Shown piece after piece: positions 17,868 through 27,084 of a stretch of 64,000 nucleotides of DNA. Below the pieces are notes generated by a model, which saw nothing but the letters and a program-made list of their open reading frames with translations, was not told the origin of the DNA and made no database searches. The position numbers and the translations under genes are program-made. Origin of the DNA: Gimesia algae (lineage in GTDB: Bacteria; Planctomycetota; Planctomycetia; Planctomycetales; Planctomycetaceae); assembly GCF_007746795.1 (NCBI RefSeq), contig NZ_CP036343.1, forward strand, positions 6,145,357-6,209,356, written 5' to 3'. Every line of letters begins with the position of its first letter. Positions within the stretch are counted from its first letter, which is position 1.

Positions 17868-18821
17868 ATGAAACACTCCATCTTTAAGAATCGCGGATTC
17901 ACGCTCATCGAACTCCTGGTTGTGATCGCCATTATCGCGATCCTGATTGCCTTACTGTTGCCTGCCGTTCAACAGGCCCGGGAAGCGGCTCGCCGAAGCC
18001 AGTGTAAAAACAATCTGAAACAGCTGGGCCTGGCTACACACAACTACCACGACAGTCACAATGTATTTCCCATCAGCCACGGCGATACGGGAAATTCGTT
18101 CGGCTGGCGGGCCATGATCCTGCCTTATGTAGATCAGGGTCCCCTGTATAACAAAATCAATTTCAACGGAAATATTGTGGATGCCGGCAACCTGGAAGTC
18201 GCGCAGACCCCCCTGGGCCTGTATCACTGTCCCAGTGATCCAACGGCAAACAATGTGAGTGGGGGAAATCAGGTCTGGTCGAACTGGTGTTTCCCGGCCT
18301 CCTGCCCGGCCGCCTCACGCAATAATATTGCCGTGACGACTTACAAAGGAGTCGATGGTCGCGCTTTTGACCAGTCACTGACGGCTTCCCCCATGCCCCA
18401 TGGGATGTTTGACCGCCGAATGGGACTGCAGGCGAGCGGAGGCGGAAACAGTCTCATCACTCCCAACCGGACCATGAAGATGCGTGATGTGCTTGATGGC
18501 ACTTCGAATGTGCTGTTTGTGGGAGAGAATTCCCCCGGATTCCATGCCTGGTCCTCCTGGGCTGCCTGGCATTCTCCGATGACCACCGCTTATCCCATCA
18601 ATCACCCGTTTGCGGTCTGGGGAAGCGCGCAGACGCGTATCAGTTCCGGCGCCCATGGCTGGATAGACGGCTTCGCCGCTTCCAGTTACCACGAAGGAGG
18701 AGCGCATTTCCTCATGGTGGATGGCAGCGTGCATTTCTTTAGCGAAAACATGGATTTTCTCACCTATCAACACCTGGGACATCCACAAAATGGCCTGCCG
18801 GTCGGTGGTTTCAGCTACTGA
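17868..18821 (+). CDS. DUF1559 type II/IV pilin-like protein
   Basis: 317 residues. The N-terminus RGFTLIELLVVIAIIAIL is a class III prepilin signal, with the peptidase site before Phe and Glu5 in place, followed by the AVQQAREAARRSQC segment typical of planctomycete DUF1559 proteins. The C-terminal end carries the HEGGAHFLMVDGSVHFF motif (the H-x-G-DG signature). Planctomycetes have dozens of such proteins, thought to be surface or pseudopilus components. GAGAGGGA precedes the ATG. It lies between a GntR-type regulator and a lipoprotein gene on the same strand; the trio recurs in this phylum. Confidence 0.93.
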   Translation: MKHSIFKNRGFTLIELLVVIAIIAILIALLLPAVQQAREAARRSQCKNNLKQLGLATHNYHDSHNVFPISHGDTGNSFGWRAMILPYVDQGPLYNKINFNGNIVDAGNLEVAQTPLGLYHCPSDPTANNVSGGNQVWSNWCFPASCPAASRNNIAVTTYKGVDGRAFDQSLTASPMPHGMFDRRMGLQASGGGNSLITPNRTMKMRDVLDGTSNVLFVGENSPGFHAWSSWAAWHSPMTTAYPINHPFAVWGSAQTRISSGAHGWIDGFAASSYHEGGAHFLMVDGSVHFFSENMDFLTYQHLGHPQNGLPVGGFSY

Positions 18822-18871
18822 GTGACAGACATTACATTCGAAGTTGCTCAGGAATTCTGAGGGAGATACAG

Positions 18872-19291
18872 ATGCTGATCATGCAGAAGCTTACCCGGAC
18901 GGGACTACTCTTTTCTCTTGCCTGCTGGTGTAGTGGTTGTGGCGGTGGTCTGGATGAAGATCTGCCGGAAACCGTTGCCGTGAGCGGAGTCGTAACCTAC
19001 CAGGGTAAACCGGTAACCGATGCGTCGATCATGTTTTATCCCATGCAGGGGCGTAAACCAGCGACGGGACGATCAGATACAGAGGGGAAATTCACGTTGC
19101 GAACCTTTGAGGAGAATGATGGCGCTATTCCCGGCGAGCATCAGGTGACCGTAAACGCCTATGAATCCACGCCGGAAGGGGTCTCGATGAAAAGCGCCAT
19201 TCCGATCAAATACAGTAGCCCGACGACTTCGCCACTCAAGATCACAGTGACTGAGACAAACCCGGAAATCAAACTGGAACTGATTGACTGA
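18872..19291 (+). CDS. Lipoprotein with transthyretin-like / carboxypeptidase-regulatory domain
   Basis: 139 residues. The signal peptide ends in a lipobox-like SLACWCSGCGG, so acylation at one of the cysteines near residue 23-25 is expected. The rest is a single beta-sandwich: VAVSGVVTYQGKPVTDASIM, GRSDTEGKFTLRTF and GEHQVTV, the carboxypeptidase-regulatory-like fold. Such small lipoproteins regularly follow DUF1559 genes in planctomycetes, 50 nt downstream here, and probably work with them at the cell surface. GGGAGAT is placed before ATG 18872; ATG 18881 is an alternative. Confidence 0.88.
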   Translation: MLIMQKLTRTGLLFSLACWCSGCGGGLDEDLPETVAVSGVVTYQGKPVTDASIMFYPMQGRKPATGRSDTEGKFTLRTFEENDGAIPGEHQVTVNAYESTPEGVSMKSAIPIKYSSPTTSPLKITVTETNPEIKLELID

Positions 19292-19309
19292 AAACGGGAA
19301 GAAGTTTGC

Positions 19310-20113
19310 TCAGCTATGGCTGTCAGCCTGCAGTGTGGGATCACCGATCTGCAAAGGTCGGTTTACCAGTGATACCAGTACAAAACTGAGCATCATCAGC
19401 AGATACCAGGCAACCAGTTTCGAAAGTGAAACCAGTTGCCAGTGATGTTTCTGCATGGGGTAGATCCAGACATTAGCGTATGTCGCCAGGTTTTCCGCGA
19501 ACCAGATAAACAACGCGACGAGCAGCCAGCCCAGCACCAGAGGCATGCGTCGATGGACGCGGTTCATTTTAAAATAGATCATCACTCTGCCAAACATCAA
19601 CAGGCTGGCGGCGATGAGTGCCCAGCGAATATCGATCACGTAGTGGTGTGTAAAAAAATTGGCATAAATCAGTGTCACGAGCACGACTGTGCTCCAGAAG
19701 GGGGGGTAACTGGAGTAGCGAAAGTCAAAGATTCGCCAGACCCGGGCGATATAACTGCCGACCGCGCTATACATGAAGCCGGCAAACAGAGGCACATTGG
19801 CAATACCAATCTCAAACGGCTCCGGGTATTGCCAGGAACGAATGCCGTCCGAAGTTTTAAACAACTCCATCACCGTCGCGACAAAGTGAAAAATCAGAAT
19901 CACGACGGCCTCGCGCGGGGATTCCAATCGAAAACAGAGCAGGAAGATCTGAAAGGCGACCGCTGCCAGAAACAGAAAATCGTATCGATAGAGAAAATCG
20001 ATGGGATACCAGAACCGCGTGATGATCATCAAAGCCAGCAGAAAACCGCCGAAGATACAGGCTGACGCCTGCTTGATGCCGAACAGCCAGAATTCATGGA
20101 GAAAGGTTTTCAG
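19310..20113 (-). CDS. DUF817 integral membrane protein with unclear start codon
   Basis: An integral membrane protein with about eight hydrophobic segments matching DUF817: [18 protein letters not shown], a central [18 protein letters not shown], and a C-terminal half with [15 protein letters not shown]. The frame with standard codons begins at TTG 20032, but the open frame continues upstream through [20 protein letters not shown], which is the conserved DUF817 N-terminus. No ATG, GTG or TTG lies in that extension before the in-frame TAG; CTG at 20113-20111, giving LKTFLHEFW, is the best placed. Either CTG is used or the start codon has mutated. Function unknown. It converges on the lipoprotein gene with an 18-bp gap. 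Confidence 0.75.
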   Translation of the reverse strand: MKTFLHEFWLFGIKQASACIFGGFLLALMIITRFWYPIDFLYRYDFLFLAAVAFQIFLLCFRLESPREAVVILIFHFVATVMELFKTSDGIRSWQYPEPFEIGIANVPLFAGFMYSAVGSYIARVWRIFDFRYSSYPPFWSTVVLVTLIYANFFTHHYVIDIRWALIAASLLMFGRVMIYFKMNRVHRRMPLVLGWLLVALFIWFAENLATYANVWIYPMQKHHWQLVSLSKLVAWYLLMMLSFVLVSLVNRPLQIGDPTLQADSHS

Positions 20114-20197
20114 GAGTTTCGATCCGTTCTGAGCTGAGAAACAAGGAGTATGATACTTAAATTCCTATTGTAGTGTACCGGCTGAAATGACACCACC

Positions 20198-20228
20198 AAA
20201 AAAGGGAGCAGACAATTTGCCTGCTCCC
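20198..20228 (-). terminator. Rho-independent terminator of the 700-residue protein gene
   Basis: GGGAGCAG (20204-20211) pairs with CTGCTCCC (20221-20228) around a 9-nt loop. Read on the minus strand the hairpin is followed by TTTTTT, so it terminates transcription from the gene ending at 20275. Confidence 0.8.
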
Positions 20229-20240
20229 TGTTCGGAACCC

Positions 20241-20261
20241 GGGATGGCTCCAAGCCATCCC
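20241..20261. repeat. Perfect 9-bp hairpin with 3-nt loop
   Basis: GGGATGGCT-CCA-AGCCATCCC, between the gene end at 20275 and its terminator. The design (GC-rich arms, 3-nt loop, no T-run) is like the hairpin at 9173-9191. Likely a dispersed palindrome; no second identical copy is in the window. Confidence 0.5.
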
Positions 20262-20274
20262 ACGCACACTTCCG

Positions 20275-22377
20275 TTACTCAGCACTGACAGCAGCGATCT
20301 GCGGTGCCAGTTGCATATCAAGCGGATTCGATGCGGCTCCATCGCCACGCACAATCACGAAGGTGGCATCCGCTGCATCCAACAGAGGCAGTTCAGGCAG
20401 TTGGATGCGAACACCCAGATCATACCAGCCATAGATTTCCGCTTCGAAGTTCATGCCATTCAGAGACATCAAGACTTTACCTGGTTCCGGTCCCAGACCT
20501 TCACCGGCCAGATTGACCATTCCGCCACTGAAGACAACATCGGAATCAGCAGAGAACAGAGCCGGATCGACGGGCAGTACATCAACACGAGCCACGACAG
20601 AACCGTTGTTTTCTTCGAAGGCTTCTGGAATTTCCCGGTGTGAATCGATCAGCACATGCAGCTGTTCGAAGGGAACCTGATTTCCTTCTGCATCCAAAGA
20701 GAGCGTGCTGGCAGCGAACGGCAGACGAATATCGACGGACTGAATCTGTCCTGCTGCGATATTATCAACGCGTGTTCCTGCTTCTGGCACTCCGGCGACC
20801 GCTTCCCGTGAGTTTGAAGCCAGCAGCATGACGTTGAAAGGCTGGTTGATATCCACCACACTGTTGTTGCGGAACCAGACGCGGAACCGAGGTCCCAGCT
20901 CTTCTTCAGGATGACCGGAGTCAACAAAGCGTACTGCCAGCATCTGCAGGTCGAGTCCACTGTCGATGACGATTGGTTCAATATCCACCCAGGTACCACA
21001 GGTCACGATGGGGAGCGGCTGCCAGACGGGGCAGTCGTACCAGACCCAGGGAACACAGGGATCACAGATGATCGGACGACAGATCAGGGGACGAGGATCA
21101 CAGATGGGGTGACACCAGTCCCACCAGCACCAGTCCACCCAGGCAGACCAGTGAGGGCTCCAGCAGTAGCTGGGGTACATGCCGGGTCCGGCGTACCAGC
21201 AGCCGAAGTGAGTGTGAGTGAAGGAGTTTGCCATGTTGCCAAACAACGTTCGATTTCTCCAACCGCCATGTTTGAGCAGATGATTATTCAGCTTTAACTG
21301 ACGGGCGACATCGCCTTTCTTATGCAGTTCGAACTGCTTTTTCAGTTTCCACTGTTTGTTATTCTTACTGTTAATCAGAGCGTTAAATTTTCCGGCCTGC
21401 AACTGTTTATCCAGATTCAGTTTGAGTGGTTTGATACTATGGTTTTTGAAAAGATCTTTATTCAAAGGCACGCCATTTTTACCGAGCCATTTCTTGGAAG
21501 GACCAAACTGTTTCCCTTTGGAAAAATCTTTGTGACCAGGCAGATCTTTACCCTTAGGCAGTTTGCCGATCTGGTGCGGCTTTTTACCGGGCTTCTGAAT
21601 ATTATTTCCAGGTTTGAATACGTTGTTACCGTTTCCTGGCTTGAATATATCATTACCTTTACCAGGCTTCGAATCGAATTTGCCTTTCCCTGGTTTAAAG
21701 ACGTTATTGCCAAAACCAGGTTGAGATGGCTTTGTGTTTTTTCCTGGTTTGGGCACAAACTTACCAGGACCAACTTTCCGGTCGGGAACCTTCAGGTTCG
21801 GAGTTTTACGATCGGGTACTTTCCGGTCCGGAATTTTGTGATTCGGGATTTTTCTGTCTGGTCTTTTGTACTCAGGAATTTTGAGATTGGGCACTTTCCG
21901 GCCTGGTACTTTGCGATCGGGAATCCGTGGATTCAGATGTTTTGTATCCAGCTTAATGCCGTTCTGTTTTCCAAACTGAGGCATTTTGAAGTCAGGTCGT
22001 TTTGTCTGCGGAGTCACTTTGAATGACTTTGAAGGTCGGCTGGCCCCTTTATGATTAACTTTGGGACTGACATTTCCGGAGAAGTTTTTGATACTTTTAC
22101 CGGAGGGACGCGACAGACTCTTTGATGTAGAAGAGGACTTTGGGCGAGTGGTTTGGGGGCGTGTGAAACTTTGTGGCCGACTGGTTGAACGTTGTGGCCG
22201 AGAGGATTTTGAGCTGCTTTGGCTTTTCTGACTACTGCGACTGGAACTGCGGCTTTTGCGATCTGATGACTTATCAGCCGCCATCAAGGGAGCACTACAG
22301 ATTCCCACTACCAGTGCCAATGACAGTAACATGCGAAACGGCCGTTTGAAGTAACGGACTTTATTCTGGATCATCAT
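20275..22377 (-). CDS. Large secreted basic repeat protein with Cys/Trp-rich centre and CARDB-like domain
   Basis: 700 residues. Signal peptide to about residue 33; Ser/Arg/Lys low-complexity region (35-95); exactly ten tandem pentapeptides of form [RK]-x-P-[DGNE]-x at 151-200; FKPGK/FKPGN repeats at about 206-265; another basic stretch to 385; then 391-463 with 10 cysteines and 12 tryptophans; a CARDB-like domain from about 475 to 600 (LQMLAVRFVDSGHPEEELGP); and a final Ig-like domain (IPT/TIG style, VFSGGMVNLAGEGLGPEPG). The strongly basic N-terminal half suggests binding to acidic polymers such as exopolysaccharide or DNA outside the cell. No family covers the whole protein. Function unknown. 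Confidence 0.82.
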   Translation of the reverse strand: MMIQNKVRYFKRPFRMLLSLALVVGICSAPLMAADKSSDRKSRSSSRSSQKSQSSSKSSRPQRSTSRPQSFTRPQTTRPKSSSTSKSLSRPSGKSIKNFSGNVSPKVNHKGASRPSKSFKVTPQTKRPDFKMPQFGKQNGIKLDTKHLNPRIPDRKVPGRKVPNLKIPEYKRPDRKIPNHKIPDRKVPDRKTPNLKVPDRKVGPGKFVPKPGKNTKPSQPGFGNNVFKPGKGKFDSKPGKGNDIFKPGNGNNVFKPGNNIQKPGKKPHQIGKLPKGKDLPGHKDFSKGKQFGPSKKWLGKNGVPLNKDLFKNHSIKPLKLNLDKQLQAGKFNALINSKNNKQWKLKKQFELHKKGDVARQLKLNNHLLKHGGWRNRTLFGNMANSFTHTHFGCWYAGPGMYPSYCWSPHWSAWVDWCWWDWCHPICDPRPLICRPIICDPCVPWVWYDCPVWQPLPIVTCGTWVDIEPIVIDSGLDLQMLAVRFVDSGHPEEELGPRFRVWFRNNSVVDINQPFNVMLLASNSREAVAGVPEAGTRVDNIAAGQIQSVDIRLPFAASTLSLDAEGNQVPFEQLHVLIDSHREIPEAFEENNGSVVARVDVLPVDPALFSADSDVVFSGGMVNLAGEGLGPEPGKVLMSLNGMNFEAEIYGWYDLGVRIQLPELPLLDAADATFVIVRGDGAASNPLDMQLAPQIAAVSAE

Positions 22378-22642
22378 GACTCTCTCCCCTTTGGTTAAAC
22401 CGTTGCTGCCCGCGTTGTGATGTGAACGGTTTAAGAGAAGAGCGTAATATATGCCAATTATATCGATTTGATGTCAGCGGAAGAGAGCACATCTCCTTAA
22501 AACATTTTAAAATAAGGAGTTAAGTTTTTTTACACCAGACAGACTGTCCAGCAGAGAAGTTTGTAAAATCCACACGAGACTGTTTTGCGCCATCAGAATG
22601 ATTTCAAGTAGAACTCATTTTCGCGGCAGTGCGAAGAGAGTC

Positions 22643-24082
22643 TCAGGAATTTTCTGCCGCTTGTTTCAGAGAAGGATCGTCCTGTTTTTTCCGCCAGGCA
22701 TTCAACTGGTCCAGAAGTTTCTCACGCACCTGCTGATGCACGGCATCTCCTGACAGGTCGTGTTGCTCCAGCGGATCATGTTTGAGATCAAACAGCTGCA
22801 CCCGGTCCAGATGGGGGTAGTAGATGAGCTTCCAGCGATCTGTGCGGATCATTCGCTGGAAGTTGCGGAAGTAACAGTAGACTTCATCGTAGATGATATC
22901 CTGCTCTCCTGTAAGTACCGGCTTGAGACTCTTGCCTTCGACCGTCTTCGGAATGGGGACACCGGCCAGATCACAACTGGTGGGATACAGGTCGCGGAGG
23001 TAGCATTGTGCAGTCGATATCGAGTCAGCAGGAATACCGGGCCCGACCAAAATCATGGGAACATTAACCGTATGCTCATACATGTTCTGTTTGCCTCGCA
23101 GGCCATGACTGCCCATTGCCAGACCATGGTCACTGGAATAAATCAGAATCGTATTGTCCCACTCGCCTGATTTTTTCAATGCGTCTACAATTCTCCCGAC
23201 CTGCGCATCGAGATGCGAAATGACTGAGTAATACAGGGAGAGATCGTTCTGCACAATCTGTTTTGTGCGCGGCCAGGGGAGTAACGCTTCATCGCGGCCA
23301 TCAAAATTGCCATGATCAAAAGGATGCTGTGGCAGAAAGTTCGCGGGGACGGGAATTTTATTGGGATCGTAGTACTGCTCATACCCTATGGGCATTAAAA
23401 GCGGATCATGGGGTGCCGTGAAGCAGACATGCAGAAAGAACGGTTTTTCATGCTCTCTCTCGACGAATTCAATGGCGGCGTCGGCAAAGTGTTCGCTGAT
23501 ATTCGAAGTCAGCCCGACCCCTTTCTCGGGAAAGAAATGGCGTTCGTCATCCTGAAAGATCCAGCCGCGATAGCCTGTGACCAGTACACCATTGCCATCA
23601 TACGAGGGAACCGCCCAGCGTCCACCCCCTCCGGTAAACAGACCCAGAGTCTCATCGTAACCACGCAGGACGGGTTTGCCATCATTGTGCCATTTCCCAA
23701 CATACCAGGTGTTATATCCAGCTTTCGAGAGGGTCTGGGACCAGGTGGGAAGTTCCTTCTTAATCGGCTTGCCGAAATCCATGGAGCCGTTATGAAATCC
23801 ACTGACTCCAGAAAGAATCTCAGCCCGGCTGGGAGTGCAGATCGGGTTGGCACACACCGCACGGGTGAAGCTGGTTCCCGCTTTGACCAACTGATCGAGG
23901 TGCGGGGTTTTAATGATCGGATTGCCCAGGGCAGCGATGGTATCAGGCCGCTGGTCATCACTGAGCAGGAAGACGATGTTCGGGCGAGTGGCTCTGGTAT
24001 CTGCCTGCTTTGGGGCAGCGAAGCTGAAACCACAGAAACTGAGGCATAAAATAACCAGAAACCCACGAATCACAGTCGGCAT
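22643..24082 (-). CDS. Sulfatase (type I, formylglycine-dependent)
   Basis: 479 residues with a signal peptide ending near FAAPK. The N-terminal metal-binding NIVFLLSDDQRPDT and the modification motif CTPSRAEILSG (CxPxR, Cys converted to formylglycine) are intact; YVGKWHNDG and DHGLAMGSHGLRGKQ complete the active site. It hydrolyses sulfate esters, probably from sulfated polysaccharide, in the periplasm. I start at the third codon of the longest frame (ATG 24082), 6 nt after AAGGGAG; the first ATG would leave no spacing. It is divergent from the DUF6263-like gene across about 150 bp. Confidence 0.93.
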   Translation of the reverse strand: MPTVIRGFLVILCLSFCGFSFAAPKQADTRATRPNIVFLLSDDQRPDTIAALGNPIIKTPHLDQLVKAGTSFTRAVCANPICTPSRAEILSGVSGFHNGSMDFGKPIKKELPTWSQTLSKAGYNTWYVGKWHNDGKPVLRGYDETLGLFTGGGGRWAVPSYDGNGVLVTGYRGWIFQDDERHFFPEKGVGLTSNISEHFADAAIEFVEREHEKPFFLHVCFTAPHDPLLMPIGYEQYYDPNKIPVPANFLPQHPFDHGNFDGRDEALLPWPRTKQIVQNDLSLYYSVISHLDAQVGRIVDALKKSGEWDNTILIYSSDHGLAMGSHGLRGKQNMYEHTVNVPMILVGPGIPADSISTAQCYLRDLYPTSCDLAGVPIPKTVEGKSLKPVLTGEQDIIYDEVYCYFRNFQRMIRTDRWKLIYYPHLDRVQLFDLKHDPLEQHDLSGDAVHQQVREKLLDQLNAWRKKQDDPSLKQAAENS

Positions 24083-24229
24083 TATCATCTCCCTTGTAAA
24101 GAAGAATTGGCAACTGAGGAGCCGAATTCGTCTTTCACTAAATCGGTATTACTGATAAGTTTTGCATCTCAAAATGAGTGGAAACCCCTCATTCGTTAGC
24201 TTTCTTTATCTATTCTGGACAATGTCGCC

Positions 24230-25363
24230 ATGCAGGGCAAGCGTTATATCAGCTGGATGCTGGGAATTATGATACTGGCGTGGACCGGCTGGTCATTCTG
24301 GGTCAAACGCCAGGAAGCCATTGAAGTCGCTGAGGACAAGGCTCCCCCCAAGCCTGCTGCGGTCGTGAAACCACTGGATAACCCCATTCAGGTACAAAAT
24401 GCCTCGCTGCGAGACGAAAAAGTGGAGGTGCTGGAATTGAACCTGGAGGTCAACCAGCGATTTCCGATGATCAAAACCGTAGAACAGAAGCTTTCTCAGG
24501 CTTCTGCTGCCGGCATTATCCACAGTACATCAAAACTGGAGCTGATCCTGGCGCTGACGGTGGAAGAACTGCGTGAAGACGGCCATAAACGGTTCAAAGT
24601 GCTTTACACTGGCGTGAAATACACACATGACATTGCCGGCGAACAGGTACACTATGACTCCAATCGCACTTCCGGACCGGTACCTCCGGAAGTTCAGGCC
24701 TATCAACGACTGGTGAATAACGGGTTTTCATTCTGGATTGGAGCCGATAACAAAATCGTGGAACTGGTGGGCTTTGATGATTTTATTAAACGCTGCCTGC
24801 AGAATACCGCTGCCAGCCAGCGGGAAACAGTCCTGGCCAAAATTTCGGAATCGTCGGGCGATGATGGTGTCGCCAATTTTATTGACGACAGTATTGGCCT
24901 GCTGCCTTACAACATTGATGAGAACCACAAAGGAGGCGCCATCCGCGTGGGAGAGACCTGGATCAAAACCCGCCGCCTGACGCAACCGATCCCGATGGTC
25001 CTCAAAACCGAGTATACGCTCCGCGAGTTAAACGACAGTATCGCCCGCATCAATATTGCCGGGGATATCGCCGCGTCCAAAATCAGCAGCCCGATTAACC
25101 AGCATGGAAAATCGGTTCAACTCTACATCCGAGGCGGAAAATCGTTCGGCTCCTGCCTGATCGATCGTAAAACGGGGTTGCCTCTCGAATCGAAAATCGA
25201 ACGTTTCCTGGAAACTACGGTGAAGCTGGCGAGCGGCAAAGAATTCGAACAGCAGAAACAGATCGTGACTACGATCCGGGCTTTTCCCCATCAGGAAGAA
25301 CGCCCACTGGGTCCCGCTGCGAAGTTGACCCGCCCCCGCAATCTGAAACCGGCAGCGAACTGA
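24230..25363 (+). CDS. Membrane-anchored protein, DUF6263-like
   Basis: 377 residues: one N-terminal membrane helix (about residues 7-24, ISWMLGIMILAWTGWSFWV), a Pro/Lys-rich linker, then a soluble beta-rich domain. Phrases such as LNLEVNQRFPMIKTVEQK, ILALTVEELREDGHKRFKVLYTGVKY and RKTGLPLESKIERFLE fit the DUF6263 pattern of extracytoplasmic proteins, but I hold this family call loosely. No catalytic motif is seen. It is a single gene followed by about 380 bp without a gene. Confidence 0.65.
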   Translation: MQGKRYISWMLGIMILAWTGWSFWVKRQEAIEVAEDKAPPKPAAVVKPLDNPIQVQNASLRDEKVEVLELNLEVNQRFPMIKTVEQKLSQASAAGIIHSTSKLELILALTVEELREDGHKRFKVLYTGVKYTHDIAGEQVHYDSNRTSGPVPPEVQAYQRLVNNGFSFWIGADNKIVELVGFDDFIKRCLQNTAASQRETVLAKISESSGDDGVANFIDDSIGLLPYNIDENHKGGAIRVGETWIKTRRLTQPIPMVLKTEYTLRELNDSIARINIAGDIAASKISSPINQHGKSVQLYIRGGKSFGSCLIDRKTGLPLESKIERFLETTVKLASGKEFEQQKQIVTTIRAFPHQEERPLGPAAKLTRPRNLKPAAN

Positions 25364-25747
25364 ACCGCACGGTTTACACTGGTGCCTGATATTCATCTCC
25401 CCGCCATGTGAGACTTTTCAGTATGATGCGATTGTCTGCTGCTACTGGATCATCTTGAAAGCCATAAATAATCCGCCCGAAAGTGGTAATAATCGGGTGG
25501 GCAATGTCGAGAATCAGGCTTGAAGAAGTGCTGAACTTGGTTTGAAAGCGTCCCGAAACGCAGTTTTACGCAAGCGAAAATAGTGCTCAAACCAGAGTGG
25601 TTTTCTCAGCGAGAACACTTTGGCCCCTAAAAACAGGAGCTTTCGCAGTGCTGATTTGCCACCGGGATGCAGTCAGTCAGTAGAAAGAAATAATTTCTAC
25701 AACACCAAAACACGGACGAGGTAAACCAGGCAGATTAGAGAAGCCGC
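25364..25747. other. Intergenic stretch with a possible gene remnant
   Basis: 384 bp after the DUF6263-like gene and past the 3' end of the minus-strand methyltransferase gene. Apart from the open stretch at 25514-25672, listed separately, only a weak AACCG-CA-CGGTT hairpin near 25363-25374 is visible. Confidence 0.5.
25514..25672 (-). other. Open stretch resembling a decayed coding sequence
   Basis: Minus-strand frame of 52 codons with no ATG, bounded by an in-frame TGA upstream and TGA at 25516-25514. It reads HPGGKSALRKLLFLGAKVFS then LRKPLWFEHYFRLRKTAF, with protein-like alternation of basic and hydrophobic residues. I do not recognise the family. It could be the C-terminal end of a lost gene downstream of the methyltransferase, or chance. 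Confidence 0.25.
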
Positions 25748-26740
25748 TCAGGCAGCAGCACGCAATTCAGTAGGTTCTTCGTCCTCCTGATCAGAGGCGA
25801 ACTGCTGGCATTCCTTCACAACTTCAGCGACATGCTGTTTTGCGGTCAGATGCTCACGCAGATAGCTGGCGACTTTGGAAAAGCGTGATGAGAGATACCG
25901 GGGACGCAGGTGATAGCGCAGGGCTGTTGCCTGGCTGAGAACCTGGATGGTCTGCTGATAGTTATTGTAATCGATTTTGAGTTCCCTGCTGTCACTGCAG
26001 GAAAAGAGCATTTGCAGATAAGGATCTTCTTTCGATCCGAACTGTACTTCCAGTTGGAAGCCACAGCTTTCCGCGAGCATCTTCAGGCTGGACGGAGTGA
26101 AATTATGAATGTGAGCGTAATGAAACATTTTACTGCGACGGGCAAACGGTGCCGCGATATTGGGACACTCCACATAGAACAATCCGTTATCCGCCAGCAT
26201 GCCTCGTATGTATTCCAGGGCGCGGCGTGGCGACTTGAAATGTTCGATCACATGTACCAGCAGCACCAGTTCGCGGCTATGATCGCGAGGCTGTTCAAAC
26301 AGATCCCCGCGCACTACGTTTGTCAGCAGACGCTGCTGCGAGTAATCCTGAAAGCCTTCACCCGGCTCGATTCCTGTCGACTGATGACCGTTGAGTTCGA
26401 ATACTTTCACGGTACAACCGATGCCGGCTCCGACTTCAAAGACATCTGCCACTGGCTCGATATGTGGTTGCAACTGACGAAATATACGTTCGCCATTTTT
26501 CCAGGCACGCATCACTCTGCGATCCGAGGGGATCATTTCGCCATGATAACTCTGACGGTATTCTGTGGCGTAGTAGTCAGCGAGTTCCTCATCGGTTGGA
26601 ATGTTGCCGTGCGCGACCAGACCGCAGGACTTGCAGATCACAGACTCCAGCGCATTCCCGTGCCGGTCCCGATCACCTATTTGTTCGAACTCAGTTCCTG
26701 CACACAGATCACACTGTTTTTGTACCATTGGGTTTACCAC
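25748..26740 (-). CDS. SAM-dependent methyltransferase with N-terminal zinc ribbon
   Basis: 330 residues. Two CxxC pairs near the N-terminus (CDLC and CKSC) form a zinc ribbon, as in the C-methyltransferases and polysaccharide-associated enzymes of the Methyltransf_13/14-like set. The Rossmann core follows: ADVFEVGAGIGCTVKVFE, GIEPGEGFQDY, and VLLVHVIEHFKSPRRALEYI (the acidic and aromatic post-II motif). It probably methylates a nucleotide sugar or glycan. The first codon is GTG 26740; ATG 26728 is an alternative. It is divergent from pyc. Confidence 0.85.
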   Translation of the reverse strand: MVNPMVQKQCDLCAGTEFEQIGDRDRHGNALESVICKSCGLVAHGNIPTDEELADYYATEYRQSYHGEMIPSDRRVMRAWKNGERIFRQLQPHIEPVADVFEVGAGIGCTVKVFELNGHQSTGIEPGEGFQDYSQQRLLTNVVRGDLFEQPRDHSRELVLLVHVIEHFKSPRRALEYIRGMLADNGLFYVECPNIAAPFARRSKMFHYAHIHNFTPSSLKMLAESCGFQLEVQFGSKEDPYLQMLFSCSDSRELKIDYNNYQQTIQVLSQATALRYHLRPRYLSSRFSKVASYLREHLTAKQHVAEVVKECQQFASDQEDEEPTELRAAA

Positions 26741-27084
26741 ATTTATTCGCCAGAATTCAATGATTTCTATCGCTTCAGGCCCTTGAAACTCAAGCCAGCG
26801 GCAATAGAACGGGTCAGATTGGCGTGAACACTAATCGGAGCGGGAAATCAGGTCAAGATGAATCATTTTAAGGCTGTTTCCAAAAAGGATTTGGCTAAAT
26901 AATCCGATCATCGGGGCCCCCGGAGATTGTGTTCGGATGAGAAATAGCCTGATGGGGTGCGATGCATTGTTTTTCCGGGCTCATGCATGTACCCTAATGA
27001 CCATTGGACCGAAGAAATATTCAACAGGAATGACCCGGCCTACCAGCCTTCAAGCCGAAAGTATACAAAGAGTTAGGAAGTTTC
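26741..27084. other. Divergent intergenic region between methyltransferase and pyc
   Basis: 344 bp, no gene. Two short palindromes are visible near 26901-26915 (CCGAT-C-ATCGG and GGGGCCCC). The best promoter-like pair for pyc (TTGTTT 26967, TACCCT 26990, 17-nt spacer) matches the consensus weakly. Confidence 0.5.

Noticed and set aside
21322..22026. 234-codon plus-strand open frame opposite the repeat protein gene
   Set aside because: It mirrors the low-complexity minus-strand repeats; the minus frame has a signal peptide, a full domain series and a proper terminator.
22493..22531. CTCCTTA/TAAGGAG hairpin followed by a T-run on the plus strand, considered as a terminator
   Set aside because: Both neighbouring genes are on the minus strand, so there is no plus-strand transcript for it to end; the stem is short and AT-rich inside.
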